From Stenopsyche tienmushanensis (lineage: Eukaryota > Arthropoda > Insecta > Trichoptera > Stenopsychidae), in NCBI GenBank assembly GCA_008973525.1, contig WACJ01000310.1:186001-250000 (forward strand): a stretch of 64,000 nt of DNA, in the 5' to 3' direction. The translations under genes were made by a program, and so were the position numbers. This document shows, piece after piece, positions 1-13,500 of the stretch; the stretch's first letter is position 1; every line of letters begins with the position of its first letter. The notes under the pieces are model-generated. The model made no database searches. It was not told where the DNA came from and saw only the letters and a list, made by a program, of their open reading frames with translations.

Positions 1-78
1 ACACTGCAAAATCAAATATATTATGTGTCATTAAGATCAATTATAAGCACCAAATACATTTAATTATTTTATTAAAAC

Positions 79-3000
79 CTGTGTGTATATGCCAGTCTTC
101 TCTCGTACCATACAGCCGGAGTTAGAAAATTTTCCGTGAAGAAATGATGAAATACGGGCTTGAATTGAGACAAAATCTTTTTGAATACATTCAATTTTTC
201 TCCATTAGTACCACTGCGTTTAGAAATCATAAGTTCGCGAGCTTTTCGTGGCGGTATATCTTGCGGACGGAATTTGGAATGATAGCCAGATGAACCATTG
301 TTCCCGGTTAATATACGACCGATTGGCTCGGTACCATCACACCATTCTAGGATTCCGCACCGTCGAGAAAATGCTACAATCTACATAAAAAAGCGTTTAA
401 AATATCATAAGCATTAATATTTCCGATGGATTCAGGTTTAATTTGATTTCCTGAATCTGAACATTCATTCATTAAATTGTGTTAAAATAAAAAAAATGTG
501 AAAGACGATGAGAAACCATCACATGAATTTTCCTCCCCTAGATAAGTCCCCTATGGATATCGTCTATATCATATTAACTCTCAGAAACCCGGTCCCGCGG
601 TACCGCGGAGAATTTCGTAAGCGGTTAACACCCGGTCCCGCACTAGTGCGGAACCGCATGCACCGCGGTATCTTTTCAAATACTATCGCACACACCCCAT
701 ATTTTGTTTTTTTAATATAGTTTTATGACTCAAGACGGTTCCATTCATCGCTCGGCACGCCACTTGTAAAATATATGACATATTTATGGATACAAATCGT
801 CTTCGAAATAAATATATTATTTCGATCGAAAACATCTTTACACATCGATTAAAACGAATTTAAATTTTTGTTTATCAATTCAATAAAATAACCTCGCATT
901 GTTTATAATAATAATAACCATTATTTGCTAAAATAGCATACATAATTTAATGCATCTAGCCTATACATATTTATACTAACTGCTTAAACTTAAGTTTTGG
1001 GATTTTATATTTGTCCCCTTATCTTGAATACAAATTATAATATTAATCGTAAAATTGAAGTATTTTGGTTACATTTCCTATTTAGTAAGGTAAAGAAAAA
1101 TAGGAAATAGAAAAAATCTTTTTGCTAAAATGACTTTGCCTTTCATTTAAAATTAATTTGTTACTAAAATAAAATAAAAAACTACAATAAAAAATCCGTA
1201 CATACTTCGTTCATAAATATCACTTCCCCCCCCCCCCCATTGGAGACAGAAGATTACATTAAAACTATTTCAAAACTACAATATATGCTTTGGCATTTTG
1301 TGCATATATTTAAATTTTATATTATCGGGTGTCGGTTGGATGATATTCGGTTGGATTGAGCGGTCTGATATTGAAAGTAATTTTCAAAGCTCTGTTTTAT
1401 ACAACTTGGAGTTTTTGTAGATTGGTTACGCATATATTGCTCAAATGAGTCCTGCATAACTGAAGGTTGGGCGAATGATTGATGAGTATAAGAGCATATA
1501 GAGCGCATTGCCTATTGTAGTTTAAATATTTGAAAACAATGTCGGGTTTCGGAATGCACAATTGTTCCAAGAAGTCGAGATGAGCTTTACTGCGCCATAA
1601 AGTAGTACAAAGGAGGACTTTGCCATCACTCAAAGTGCCGATTCTTTCGAAATTTTAAAACCTATTAAGGGTATTCGAGGGTTGGGACAAGGCAGTATAT
1701 AACAATGTGATTGGTTTAGGAATCTCGCACAATGAAGCTTGCTAATTGATGTGAAGGAGAAACAGTGAGATGATCAGTTAGTCAAAGGCAGACACTCAAT
1801 ATGTCAGCAATGAACCTTTAAATTTGCGCTTACGTTTCTTGTGTTTTTGTGAGGGCTGCCAGAACTGCCCAAAGCGCGTGGGCTGAAGCGACCACCCTAC
1901 AGTTTGTGTTTATAAGACTAATACGGAACTGAAAAAATATTAAAATTTTAATTATTTGTGGTGTTTTACCCATAATAAAAATGGATACAAATGTTGAAGA
2001 AATAATTAATGATTACATGTCGGATATGCCGAGTGATACTGAGAGCGAAAGTGGTGCTAATCATTTTGAAGAGGATATTGATGTGGCCAAGCAACCGAGA
2101 ACCATGACTTTGCCGAGTGATTTGGAGGGTGACATAGACATCGACATGGATTGGACAAAAAATAATTAACCGAGAGTCAACGAAATATTTCATGGTAATC
2201 CAGGAGTAAAAGTCTTTCCCAGAAATTCTGAAAATATCGAGCAAGTTGCATCATTGTTTATTGGTGATGATCTTTTTAAAAGTTTTTTCAGACGAAACTA
2301 AAAGATATTATGATCAACATAAAAACAAATACAAATATGTGCAAAAGACTCGAAAATGGTTTGATACCATAGTGCAGGACCTGAAGGTATTTTTTGGTTT
2401 GATAATAGTCATGGGTCAGGTGAGAAAAGATATGATTACTGACTATTGGTCTACAAATGCCATGATTGAAACGCTATATTTCTCAAAAACTATGCCAAGA
2501 AATAGATTTATGCAAATTTTGACGTTTTTACATTTCTCCAACAACGAAGAAAGTACCCCAGATTCCATACGTAAAATTTGATACATGATACATCCTGATG
2601 AGGATTTAGACAGTTTTTGTCTGAACAATCACTATCAGAAGCTCAAGCATCATTGTCATCATCGCAAATAACATCTGTGCCATCTGGATTACGAACTACT
2701 ATAGGACATTCAGTTATTGATCCACCAGGAAGACTTTTGGACGATTTAAAAAAACATGTCTTTTGAAAAATACTTAGTCATAAAACCAAAGATTTCGTAC
2801 GAAGAGCATGTAGATTGTGCACCGAAAATAAAAGGTGGGGTTATACAAGCTTCACGTGTGTGTTTTGTAATGTTCCGTTACACGCTGGGAAATGTTTTGA
2901 AATTTACCATACAAAAAAACATTTTTAAATCAGTGATTTTATTTTATAATAAATTAGCTACTAGTGTCATAAATATTCAAAATTATCAACATATTTGGAC

Positions 3001-4581
3001 GGTTAAAACTGCTCTATTCGTGTGCCATTGCCATCGCTGCAGTTGTTCCTGTTCTTGTTATAAATAATCAAAAAATGAATGGTGAGTGTACTTATTCAAT
3101 GACTAACCATAATTCTCAGAAGTCCAGTAGCTTTTAATTCCTGTTTATTTCATTTTTAGACCATATTGCTGAATTTGAAATACAAAAATAAATAAATAAA
3201 TAATTCGACAGTTTAAGATTCGCTGGGATGTGTAATTCTATAGTTTGGGATTCTCTGGGATGTGTAGTACGATACCAAATTCAAATGTTTCGACAAAATT
3301 GTGTGAAATACATAAAATAATATCTATTTGTGTTGTTTTTTCGTCAAAATTATAATTATCTCACATTTTCACAACTTGAAAATTTTATTTCTGAACTAAA
3401 AATTTTTATGTTTTACGTAGAAAACTATACTTATCATAATACTTTTTATTTTACCAAATTAACTCCAATAGGAAAAAAGATATACTCATTTTTTACGAAG
3501 TCGCGAAAAAACCAAGATCGCGCTAAAAAGTGCGGTATTAGGCGTACTCTTTGCGTAAAAACAGCGGGTGTTTAAGTGTTAAGAAGAACTTTTTCAATAA
3601 TTACCTTATAAGTGCGTATTATGAGACGATCTTGTTTCGTTTCATTATTTTTATCTAGTAAATGATTTACAATTCCAAATACTTGTTGCATTACAGCATC
3701 TTGGCGAATATCATCATCACCCTAATAAAATATTATTGCAATTATGTATTAAGAAATTATTATAAACATTAAATTAATAAATATTAGGCTGAGTCATAAA
3801 TAGTTGCCGGCGAAAAGTAGCCGTTATAATTATTCAGTTTAGCCCTTAATGAGTCATCCGTATTGGTGATTATAGCGTATCATTAGATAGGTATGAGTCT
3901 TATCAGTCTTTCGACAACAGTTAGCTGTGTCACATCTTATGTTATAGTATTTTTTTTACCCGTAAAATAGACAATCAAAAAATGTATTTTCATCATATGT
4001 TTTGGGAGTTTAAAGCAATTATTTATGACTCGACACCTAATAATAACTAAAGACCTTGAGTAGCATATTTCTTGATAAGCCATCTGATCCACGGCATGAT
4101 ATTCTTTTTGGTGCATTAACACCGCCAACAAGTAAAAATTCATCAGAAAACGATTCCACGGCTAAAACGTTTTATAAGAATTATATCATTTTAGAAAGAA
4201 AATAAAATAAATAACTTATTGAATATACTTACATGGAATATTTTTATAATCTCCATTATATCTGATGGGCAATGAGATAGTAGGAATAAGGACATGTGTT
4301 AAATGACTTAAAGAGCGAAGTGATTCTGAACGTGGAATTTTTTGTTTGTTACTTGTCGGTTTTTCAACTTTATAATTGGCTAATTTGATCATCGCTGAAA
4401 TAAAAATAGAATGATTTAGAATAACTGTAAGTTAAAATATATACAAATATTTCTTATAAAATGTATCTACCATCAATTACGACTTCCATCTCTTTAATAA
4501 TATTCGCAAGACTGTTTTCTTTGTGAGAAATTGATAGGATCATTCTTTTTGCGGTAGCAACATATGCATCATCAGAATTTC
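79..4581 (-). CDS. ATM: ATM: kinase-domain exons (N-lobe to hinge)
   Basis: Five exons (4471-4581, 4233-4394, 4055-4161, 3605-3721, 79-380) encode the end of the FAT region and the first part of the PI3K/PI4K catalytic domain. The 4055-4161 exon reads [19 protein letters not shown], the nucleotide-binding strand; its PK lysine aligns with the catalytic lysine of ATM (family knowledge). Exon 3605-3721 begins [18 protein letters not shown], the PIKK alpha-C region, and is exactly 39 codons in phase 0. Exon 79-380 carries [20 protein letters not shown] and ends at RLAYTHR, just before the catalytic loop. The HxxDRH-type loop, DFG and FATC would lie in exons to the left of base 1. The 3.2 kb intron 381-3604 is by far the longest in this part of the gene and holds a piggyBac relic. 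Confidence 0.95.
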
Positions 4582-7500
4582 CTAGATGAAAAATATTTTT
4601 TAAAGATATATTAACTGAATTATTTATGGAAATATTAAAAAAAACAATTACCTTCATTTACAGTACTTGAATGTGATTTTTTATTGATTTCAACATCTTT
4701 ATATGAATTTTTTAAAGCCAATAGTATAGGAAGACAGTGATGTGGATGTTCAGTAGCACATTTTTCTTTAAAGATAATTAAACATTAATTTATTAAAATA
4801 TTGCATAATTTTATGATAATCAAATCACAATATAAATACCTATTAAATTATATAAATCTTCCTGGAACGTTAACATTGATCCCTTAGTATAATTCAGTCT
4901 AGGTGCAAGCTGAGGGAGTATTGGAATAAATTTCCACGAAGGAATCGTTTGGAAAAATTCCGAAAGAGATTTGTCATCATCAGTTTGATCCAATTCCAAT
5001 ATAGGATTATCCAACCACAGTGAAATAATTCGAAATACACATAGATTGTTCTCTTCGCCGTTCAATAAAGTCAAAAGATAATATCTATTTTTAACAAAAA
5101 TAAAATGATTAACATTCTTGTAATATACAGAGAGCTGGCAGCATAAATCGAGGGTCTTCTAACATATGTTAGATGACCCTCAATTTAACAGCTTAGATAT
5201 GAATTATTAAAAAATGTGAAAGTATATAATTAACTATTGTAAATATTATAAAAATAAATAACAGCCATACCTCATGGCCAATTGTAGATATTGTTCTCGC
5301 TCATTTTGGGTATTCTTAATTTCTACTCTATCAATATCTCCTTGTCGATCGTTGAATAACATTGCCTTACGCTCTTCCCTATTAATTACAAATCATTAAA
5401 AATTAATTAGTAATTTTATTAAATGATCTTTTCATTGATAATTGTATTAACCCTTTGCGGTCGTTTGTTTACTCTCAACCACTAAAGCTTTTTTACCGTT
5501 CCAGTTGTATATCTGCTCTCAGCCACGACAACAAGGAACTGTACGAATCTTAAGTTTATTCATTCATGTATCAGTTTATAATTTCTCTGAAAGCTCTCAA
5601 GTGTCTAAGCGACTTTGTTACAAACCAAAACATTGCCTCGACAAATCAGAGATAACGAAACTCAATATAACGCGGTCATTCCACGCTCGCCATACAAAAC
5701 GCCTCGCGCTTCTAAAACTAAGCTGTTATTTAACTGGTACACTTATTACAAACAGCTATAACAAATATGTTGCTGCTTATCGATCAAGTAATATTTTATA
5801 ATTAGCGTGGAAAATTAAGAGAATGGTCACCATACTAAGATAAAGAATTGATAAATCTTGTTTATCCTTCATAACCTTGCATGTTATGTATCACTGCTAA
5901 TGGAAATTAATTCCGACCGATACAATACCCATGTCCAAATTTAATACGTCCGCAAAGGGTTAACATTAACTAAATACGTATAAATCAAATAGAGTCAAAT
6001 AATACTTTGTTAGATCATCCTTTTTCTTATGTTTCTCTTTTAAAGTTTGAACAGCATCGTTACATTTTTCCATGTATTTTATTTTATTTCTAAACGCCGA
6101 TGAGTTCATGTACGTGTCGATCTGTTGATGTTTTAAAAAAAAGTTACTGCGATACTAAATAATGCACGTTTAGATTGTCACATAATAAAAAATATATAAT
6201 AGCTTACCTGTTTATATTCACTATCGGCAAATCTAGCAATCGCAAGATATGCGTTTAATTTAGCCGATTGATTTTCGTTGGATCCCAAAACATCCAGAGA
6301 TTTTTTTAAGTAATTATTCAATATATCTTGTGGGCTTTCTCTCCTAGTTTCAACCATCCATAGACCATATTGCCTATAAGTAATAAAGCAATAATTAATA
6401 CTTTATTTTAAATATCATGAAATGTTAGCCTTTCACTTACATTAACGCATTCGCTCTTAAAGTATCATCAATATTTTTATCATTTGAGATAATTGATTTC
6501 ACAAGATACAATGCGACTTCAGTATGTCCGCTATTCCAGGCCGTTTTACCTTCCACGAGATTTACAAGATTTTTCAACGTTTTTATTTTAAATAGACTTT
6601 CTTGGTTCAGGTCCTGTTTGATTGTTAAATTATGGGCTATTTGAGACGCCTTATTTATCCATCTATTACTCGCGTGTGACCATTTATGTTGTAATGCCAA
6701 TTCTGTAAGATTATATGACATAAAATTTTATTTGAAATTAAATTAAAAATCGATATAAAAAACGAATACAAACCTGCATAATTTAATTGCAAATTTGCGA
6801 GCGATAATTTAAAATTTATATCAGCGGAATGTTTAGCAATATGTTCCAGGATGATTAATCTTTGAGATAATATCGGTTCAATATTTTGAAAATCCCTAAA
6901 AGGAAGAATATTCTTATCAGACCAAGTACTTATTAATTCTTGATATACATTTTGCAATTCCTTTTTCTGTGATTTAATCTAAAATTCCAATAAATACATT
7001 AATATTATTGTTAGAATGTTTTAAAAATATCTAATGGTATATAGACGATAGATTTATTATTGATTCAAGAACATTATAGCAGAAATATACAAATTCATTT
7101 AACATACTTCCATATAATATTCAATCTCTTGAAGTGATTGAAATTTTGATGCTAGTTGATAAAAACTTTGACATCCTTCCAATGCATTCTGTTTATAACT
7201 AAAAGCAACGTGCTTTCTAGCTCGTTTCAATGAATCGGCTAATTTGAAATCCACAGAGTCAATATCTCTTCCTAACGCATTCTTTAAACAATTATAATGA
7301 TGTGCGCTCCACACATCAACCGTATCCAAAACATTACCGTTATCAAATGGTGACGGTTTTGATTTGGATGAAGAAAATTCTACATCTAGGTTCCAATCTC
7401 CTAAAAAAAATCAATTGTCTAGAAACATATATGACTTCGTAAATGGATAGGATAAGCCGTTTATATTATTGAAACTCACCTAAGCGCCAGAAGCAATCGT

Positions 7501-10500
7501 ATTTGATACCATCGAATAGATTACCAGGCTCACAATTTTGTATAAACTTGTTGGCCAAATAATATAAACCAGAAGAATGTAAAGAATGAGCAAAATTTTT
7601 GATTGAAATATTTTGTGATTCTGGTGCTAAAATTATATATCAGAAATAAAATAAACTCAAAACCAAAGCAAATAATTTCATATTAATTTGTTTAAAATTC
7701 ACGCATGGTTATCGAATAAAGTTACCTGCGAATCTGTCGTTAGAGAGTAACATATCGTGCATTAAAAGAGCATCAGTATAACACCTTGCCGACATATAAT
7801 AGTCTTTTCTTTCGTTTGAATCAGTAAGATGAGCAAAACCACAACCAGATAATGCATCATTGTCTCCAATTGATTTGTAATTCTGTAAGTACATCGTTGT
7901 ATTAAACGCATAAAATCACTTAATAAAACACAATAAATTTAGATTGATTTATAAATAATTATACACTGACCATTCTTAATATTGATAACATATCATCGCC
8001 ATTTGGTATTTTCGTTATGCATTCCGAATTGGAAGAGGGTATTCCGTCCATGGCGGAGTCACACCATAATTCACAATAAAGTATAGACATAAAATAAGCT
8101 CCGTTTAAATGCGCAGCCCAAGCAATAGGTAAGTAGTTCAAGGAAAAATTAACATTTCTGGAAAATGCAAAAATTTAAAATAATATATAATAGTTTATTA
8201 ATAGTCATGTGGGCAGAAGTTATGAACCACATCTTGTACGCAGACAATGTGGTTTTTCTGGTGCCCTTTATCAAGGCTCTGAGGGCGCACACACTTTTAT
8301 CACTTTCTTCGACATGATAAAACGCCTAATTATGTCCAAGCTGTATATATCGAGGGGGAACAGCTCCAAGTATTCCGAGAAGTTAAATATCCAATATATA
8401 TAAATATGGACACTTGATTGACGATAAGCTCTGGGATGATGCTGACATCTCAAGACAGAAAAAAGCCATCTGCAAACATGCCAATATGTTGGCGTGACAC
8501 TTTTACAAATCCAGCGATAATGTGAAACGCCAGCTTTTCATCACTCACTGCACATTTTTGTACAACAGGGAGCTGTGGACAAACTTCCATCAAAGCAGCA
8601 TGCAACAGCTTCGGGTGCAGTATAACAACGGTTATAGAGTACTGTTTGGACTGTCCAGGAGCCACATTTCCCCACTCGAGGCGCTACTTCATAGAGATGC
8701 AGCCGTTATGAAGTGACGCGTCTTCTCGACAGGGAACGTTCTTGTCGTTTGGCAAGCAGTTGTTGATAGCAATACTATTTATTTATAAACTGATCCATAA
8801 TTTCTATTATAGTAGGCTAAAATTTAAGCTAAGTCACTTTGTTATGAACAAGGTGTAAGAACAGAATGAGCGTCTAGAAGTCGAAGCTCGATTGTTTGTG
8901 TTGTCTTGAGAAGAGGCGTTTGTTTTGATAATTAAGATACTCGCATCATTCTTATCGTTGACTAATTTTGTTATTCCGTCTTGACTGTTCTGGAGTGGCG
9001 TCATTAGCTGAGTATAATCACTCCTTTGCAAAATTTACTCATTCAGAAGCAAACTGGCAGGCTTGCACGGTAACCCCGTCCTTTTATTTTCGCAACACAT
9101 TAATAGGCAAAAATAGTCGAACAACAGAAAGCAGATGCCATTCAAGTTGAACATTTTAAGGTTTATTTATTAAGCTTGTTACATGCTGCGGCGGAGCTGG
9201 CAGAAAAGTGGGTTTACATGTTGGACATAATAGGGGTATTCACAGTATGATAAATGTTAAGCAGGGTTTTAATGTATACATATTAAGAGAGACATAAGAC
9301 AACTGGGTATCCGATTAATTTAGAAATAAATCAAAATTTTACCTCTTTCTGAGATTTCAAGCAAAATATAAAAATAATACGTACTCATAGTTACTGATTT
9401 GCAGCCTGATGAATTGTACTAGTTGTAACATACAGTCGACTGATTCTCTTTCAAATGGTTGCCCATATTTTAATAAATTGCCATTATTTTCAGTATCTTG
9501 GTTTTGTGAAATATTAGATTTTTCAGACGAAACAAAAGTTTTTTCATAAAATTGATTAAAAAACTCTTGTATGTGCTTCTTGATTGTGTTAATTTGATAC
9601 ACATTACCCAAAGATATTATCAATCCTATTAACGGCAAAAATATTTTTTCAGATATTTGAGGCTAAAAACAGATTGTGAAAGGTTTATATAAGATGTAAA
9701 TTAATTGCAATTCATTCAAAAAATAAAAATCAAACCTTTCCACGACAAATTTCTACAAGTTCTATGAGATCTGTTAAGAAACACTTTTGATCTGCAAAGC
9801 ATTTCAATGTAGATAGAACTAAATCAGCAATCCATTCAGAATGTTTTTTGTATTTGAAGTCATACCAAATTTCTGGACAATCAAGATACGTATCAAATAA
9901 TGGATTTAGTATCTTAAACGTTGTTTCGGTGAATGTTTTTTTCTTAGTCAAAAATGGTATCATTAAATCTTTTAAAACGCGGTCATCCAAAGATTCTGCA
10001 AAATGTAACAAACAATCAAATGTTAATTTAGAATTGTTTAATGTTAAATAAATAATACAGCATACAATAATCAATTGTAGCTTTTTATAAAATACCTAAT
10101 ATTGTTTTTCCTTCCTTTGAACACAATATTGATGTTAAGCTCTTAGAAGCGGCTTTAATAATATTAGGATTTTCATCAAAAATAAGTTCCTTTATCTCCA
10201 TAAAAGTAACATAAGTGAGACACATAATGGGGTTATCAATATGATTAAAATCGTGAGGAAGTTTTAAGACTAATGTTTGACAATTTATAGGTCCTATTTC
10301 GCCTAGGCAACGACACGCTTGAAGGCTAAGCTGAAAATGAATACAATTTAAAATTCAAATCAAATTGCAGCCAATTGAGAATTCATATATGCTGCTAAGG
10401 GACATATCTACTTTGTTGGGCCAAAAAAATTCTATATTTAAAACTTGTTGCACAAAAAATTGTTAAAAATCACTTTTAGGCTCAACAATGTAGAAACATC

Positions 10501-13500
10501 CCTTAAAATGCACTTTTAACCACACTTAATAAATTCAGTGGAATATTAAGGAATCAAACTGGAAATAATTAAAGTAAAATATAAGCGATAGTTATAATAA
10601 ATCATTGAATACCCTTACGTTTTCATAGTTATCATTAGAAGCATTCTCTGTGAGGATACACATCAAACGATGTAAATGGCTTGTTTTACAATCTTCAGAA
10701 AAGCCTCTTATTTCTTTTAAATCGTCGATCATCTCTACTAATTCCTTGCGATTTGCGATTAATTTTTGATACAGGATTTGTGAACTTTCCGACCTAAAAT
10801 ACGCATTTATTAAAATTTAAATTCTTATCAATAGTATTTCTATTCCTTGTATATTTTACCTTCCGGTATTATCAGCATTTATGAAATCTTCGATATACTC
10901 CTTTAGCGAAACATTCGAAGGATCCATTAAATTTTGCAATTCCTCGTTTGCATTGCTAAGATAATCTAAGTTCGGATCGAGCATGCATTTAACATTTTTA
11001 AAATGTTCACTCATATAACGAATCAAAATGTTTAAAATCTTCAACGCGTCGGCTTTTAAATTGGAATTACGTTGCATAATTTGGGTTAACATTGTTATTA
11101 TCAATGGAAAAAAGTATGCTAAAGTATTCGATAAACTAGGGAGTATAATGTTCAACAATTTATAAAATATTTTGAGCGAAGTTATGCTTAATGTCTGAAA
11201 TTTTTCATCATTTTTATATTTATTTATCGTAGAAAATAAGATGCGCGTAATAAAGAAGCACAAAAATGTGTTTAAATTTGTGTTGAATTCGAGAGTTTCG
11301 CAAAAAATCCACAGATGATGGAGGCTCGTGAGACGTCTTTCGAGCGTGTGATGAGTTTCTACGTCCGACCATAATTTTAGTATTAATTTTTGAATGCAAG
11401 CCGGATCATTAATGCATACGTAACTGACTATATTTTGATCAAAAATTACCTAAAACAAAATTTAACAAATTATTATATGTACAAGTGTTTTCAAGATTTA
11501 CGTAAGTCATGTTTGTTGATAAAAATCTATTTCGCGATGTTTCACAGCAATAAAGTCGATTCATAACTGTGGATGAATCATAGGTCCATAACTTCACATC
11601 TGAGACAAATGAGCATGGGAATTCTTCACCGACTCGAACTGTTATTGATCCTGCAATTCGAGAGAATGCCAGCCCGTTCAACACAAGTGCATAGCAAGGT
11701 TCAAAACCATGCCCATACAGTTCGCAACCTAATTTTTCGCGAGTCACCTATGTAAGTTAGCCTTTGAGGTGACTTTCGTGATCATATAGATTATTGAAGG
11801 CCCAGGGTATGCATTTATACTTGAAAATGCTGCAAAAAGCCCTAAAGAGGATGAAGTGACTACAAAGTGTGAGTGTCCAACCGGTCCGCTTTTCAAACCG
11901 CTGCCTTGACGAATGAATGCGTCTACAGTCTACAGAACGTCGAACATGTCTACAGAACGATTACGAACTCTCATTTACGAAGTTGTCCGAAGAAGATTGA
12001 TCGGGTGGGTGATTGAAAATACAAAAGCGCTGGCTCAATGTTTAAGCGATAATGAAGAAAAGAGGGAGTAGACAACTAAGTAAAGTAAAATAAAATCCAT
12101 GTGCAACTCTCAACTGGGTCAGTATTTTGCGTTTTACGCCTTAAGCCGAGTTGCACCCATGACAGACACCTGCTTTGCCACCCCCTTGTTATGGCCCTGA
12201 AATGCAATATTATATTTTCAAGCAAATTCTTACATTAAAAGCATTCATGATCTTGCAAAATCTATCTTTTGTTAACATTGGCTCGATGAAAAATGGTAGT
12301 GAGCCTGACCACTCAAAATCTTCAATTAACTGGCTTTCATCAAATATTTTTATCAAAAGGTCATATAATATTTCACTCATATTTTTAATCATCAAATTAT
12401 GTAATGTTTCTTCGTCTGGAATACTGATGTGATGCCCGAACTGTTGATTCAGTGCTTTTTTTAAATACTTGATATCGCCATTCAAATCGTTACTATTTAT
12501 AGTAGACAAGCAAATCATCATTAGAAATGAGATACACTCCTGAAAATTTATAAAGCAAAAATTAATACACCATAACTAGAATATAATTTTTGAATAAATT
12601 AGCAACATGCATATTAAATCATAGTTATGTGATTTTTCAGTGCGTGCGTTTAAATATCGGAATCAAAAGTTCCTAACAAATAATTTTGAAAAAATGTAGC
12701 CTACATTAAAGAAATCTTTATCTGACGATTTACTCATTTGCAGCATGTTTTTAATAATCGTATTCTTATCGTTGCTGTGTATCCAGTACATTGCCAAAGG
12801 TATTAAAATATGTTTAAAGGTAGTATAAAAATCTTCAATAGACTTGCACCCAGTTAACGACCAGGGAAATACATCAATGGGTCGTCCTTCTTTATACCAA
12901 AAGCTTATTAAATACGATATATTTTTGAAAATAAGTTCTTCCGTTGATTGTATATTAAAAACGCTTGCTATTAATTTGAAAACTTTTTCTTGCAATTTTA
13001 AGCTTATATTCTTATCGTGTCCAATTTTTATAATGGCACTCAGACATTTTTTATCCCATTTCGAACTTGTGACGGCAACAGCTCCCAAGAAATGAAGAAC
13101 AGTGGATGTTCTATTTGCGCCTTCGTCCGATATGACCGTACTCGATATATCTGTAGCCTGAAACAATACACAATGATAAATAAACAGTTATAGATGAAAT
13201 ATAAAGATGGTGTATGTTCATATTCCAAAGTATTACATCTAAACTGAATATATTAGGTATCAACTCAAATAGTTCATCGATTTTATTAGGATCTATGGCT
13301 GCTATAAAATAGGATATGCAATAGGAAGCGTATAATCTTATTGATTGTATATTACTGTTTAGACTTTTGAAAAGCATTTCATGGTTAATATCGCAATGAT
13401 TGCTTGCTTTTGATTTTGACAGAACCAATAATAAACATTTCAAAGTTTGTCCCATCGTTTTTGGAGAGTAATAATGCTCTTTGCATCTTTTCATTAAGCT

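Noticed and set aside
508..720. 70-codon plus-strand frame across the GC-rich palindromes
   Set aside because: Its openness comes from the GC-rich block; no motif, no splice context, and it lies in an ATM intron.
5505..5801. 98-codon plus-strand frame
   Set aside because: Entirely inside the TTAA MITE; the other family copy does not keep the frame.
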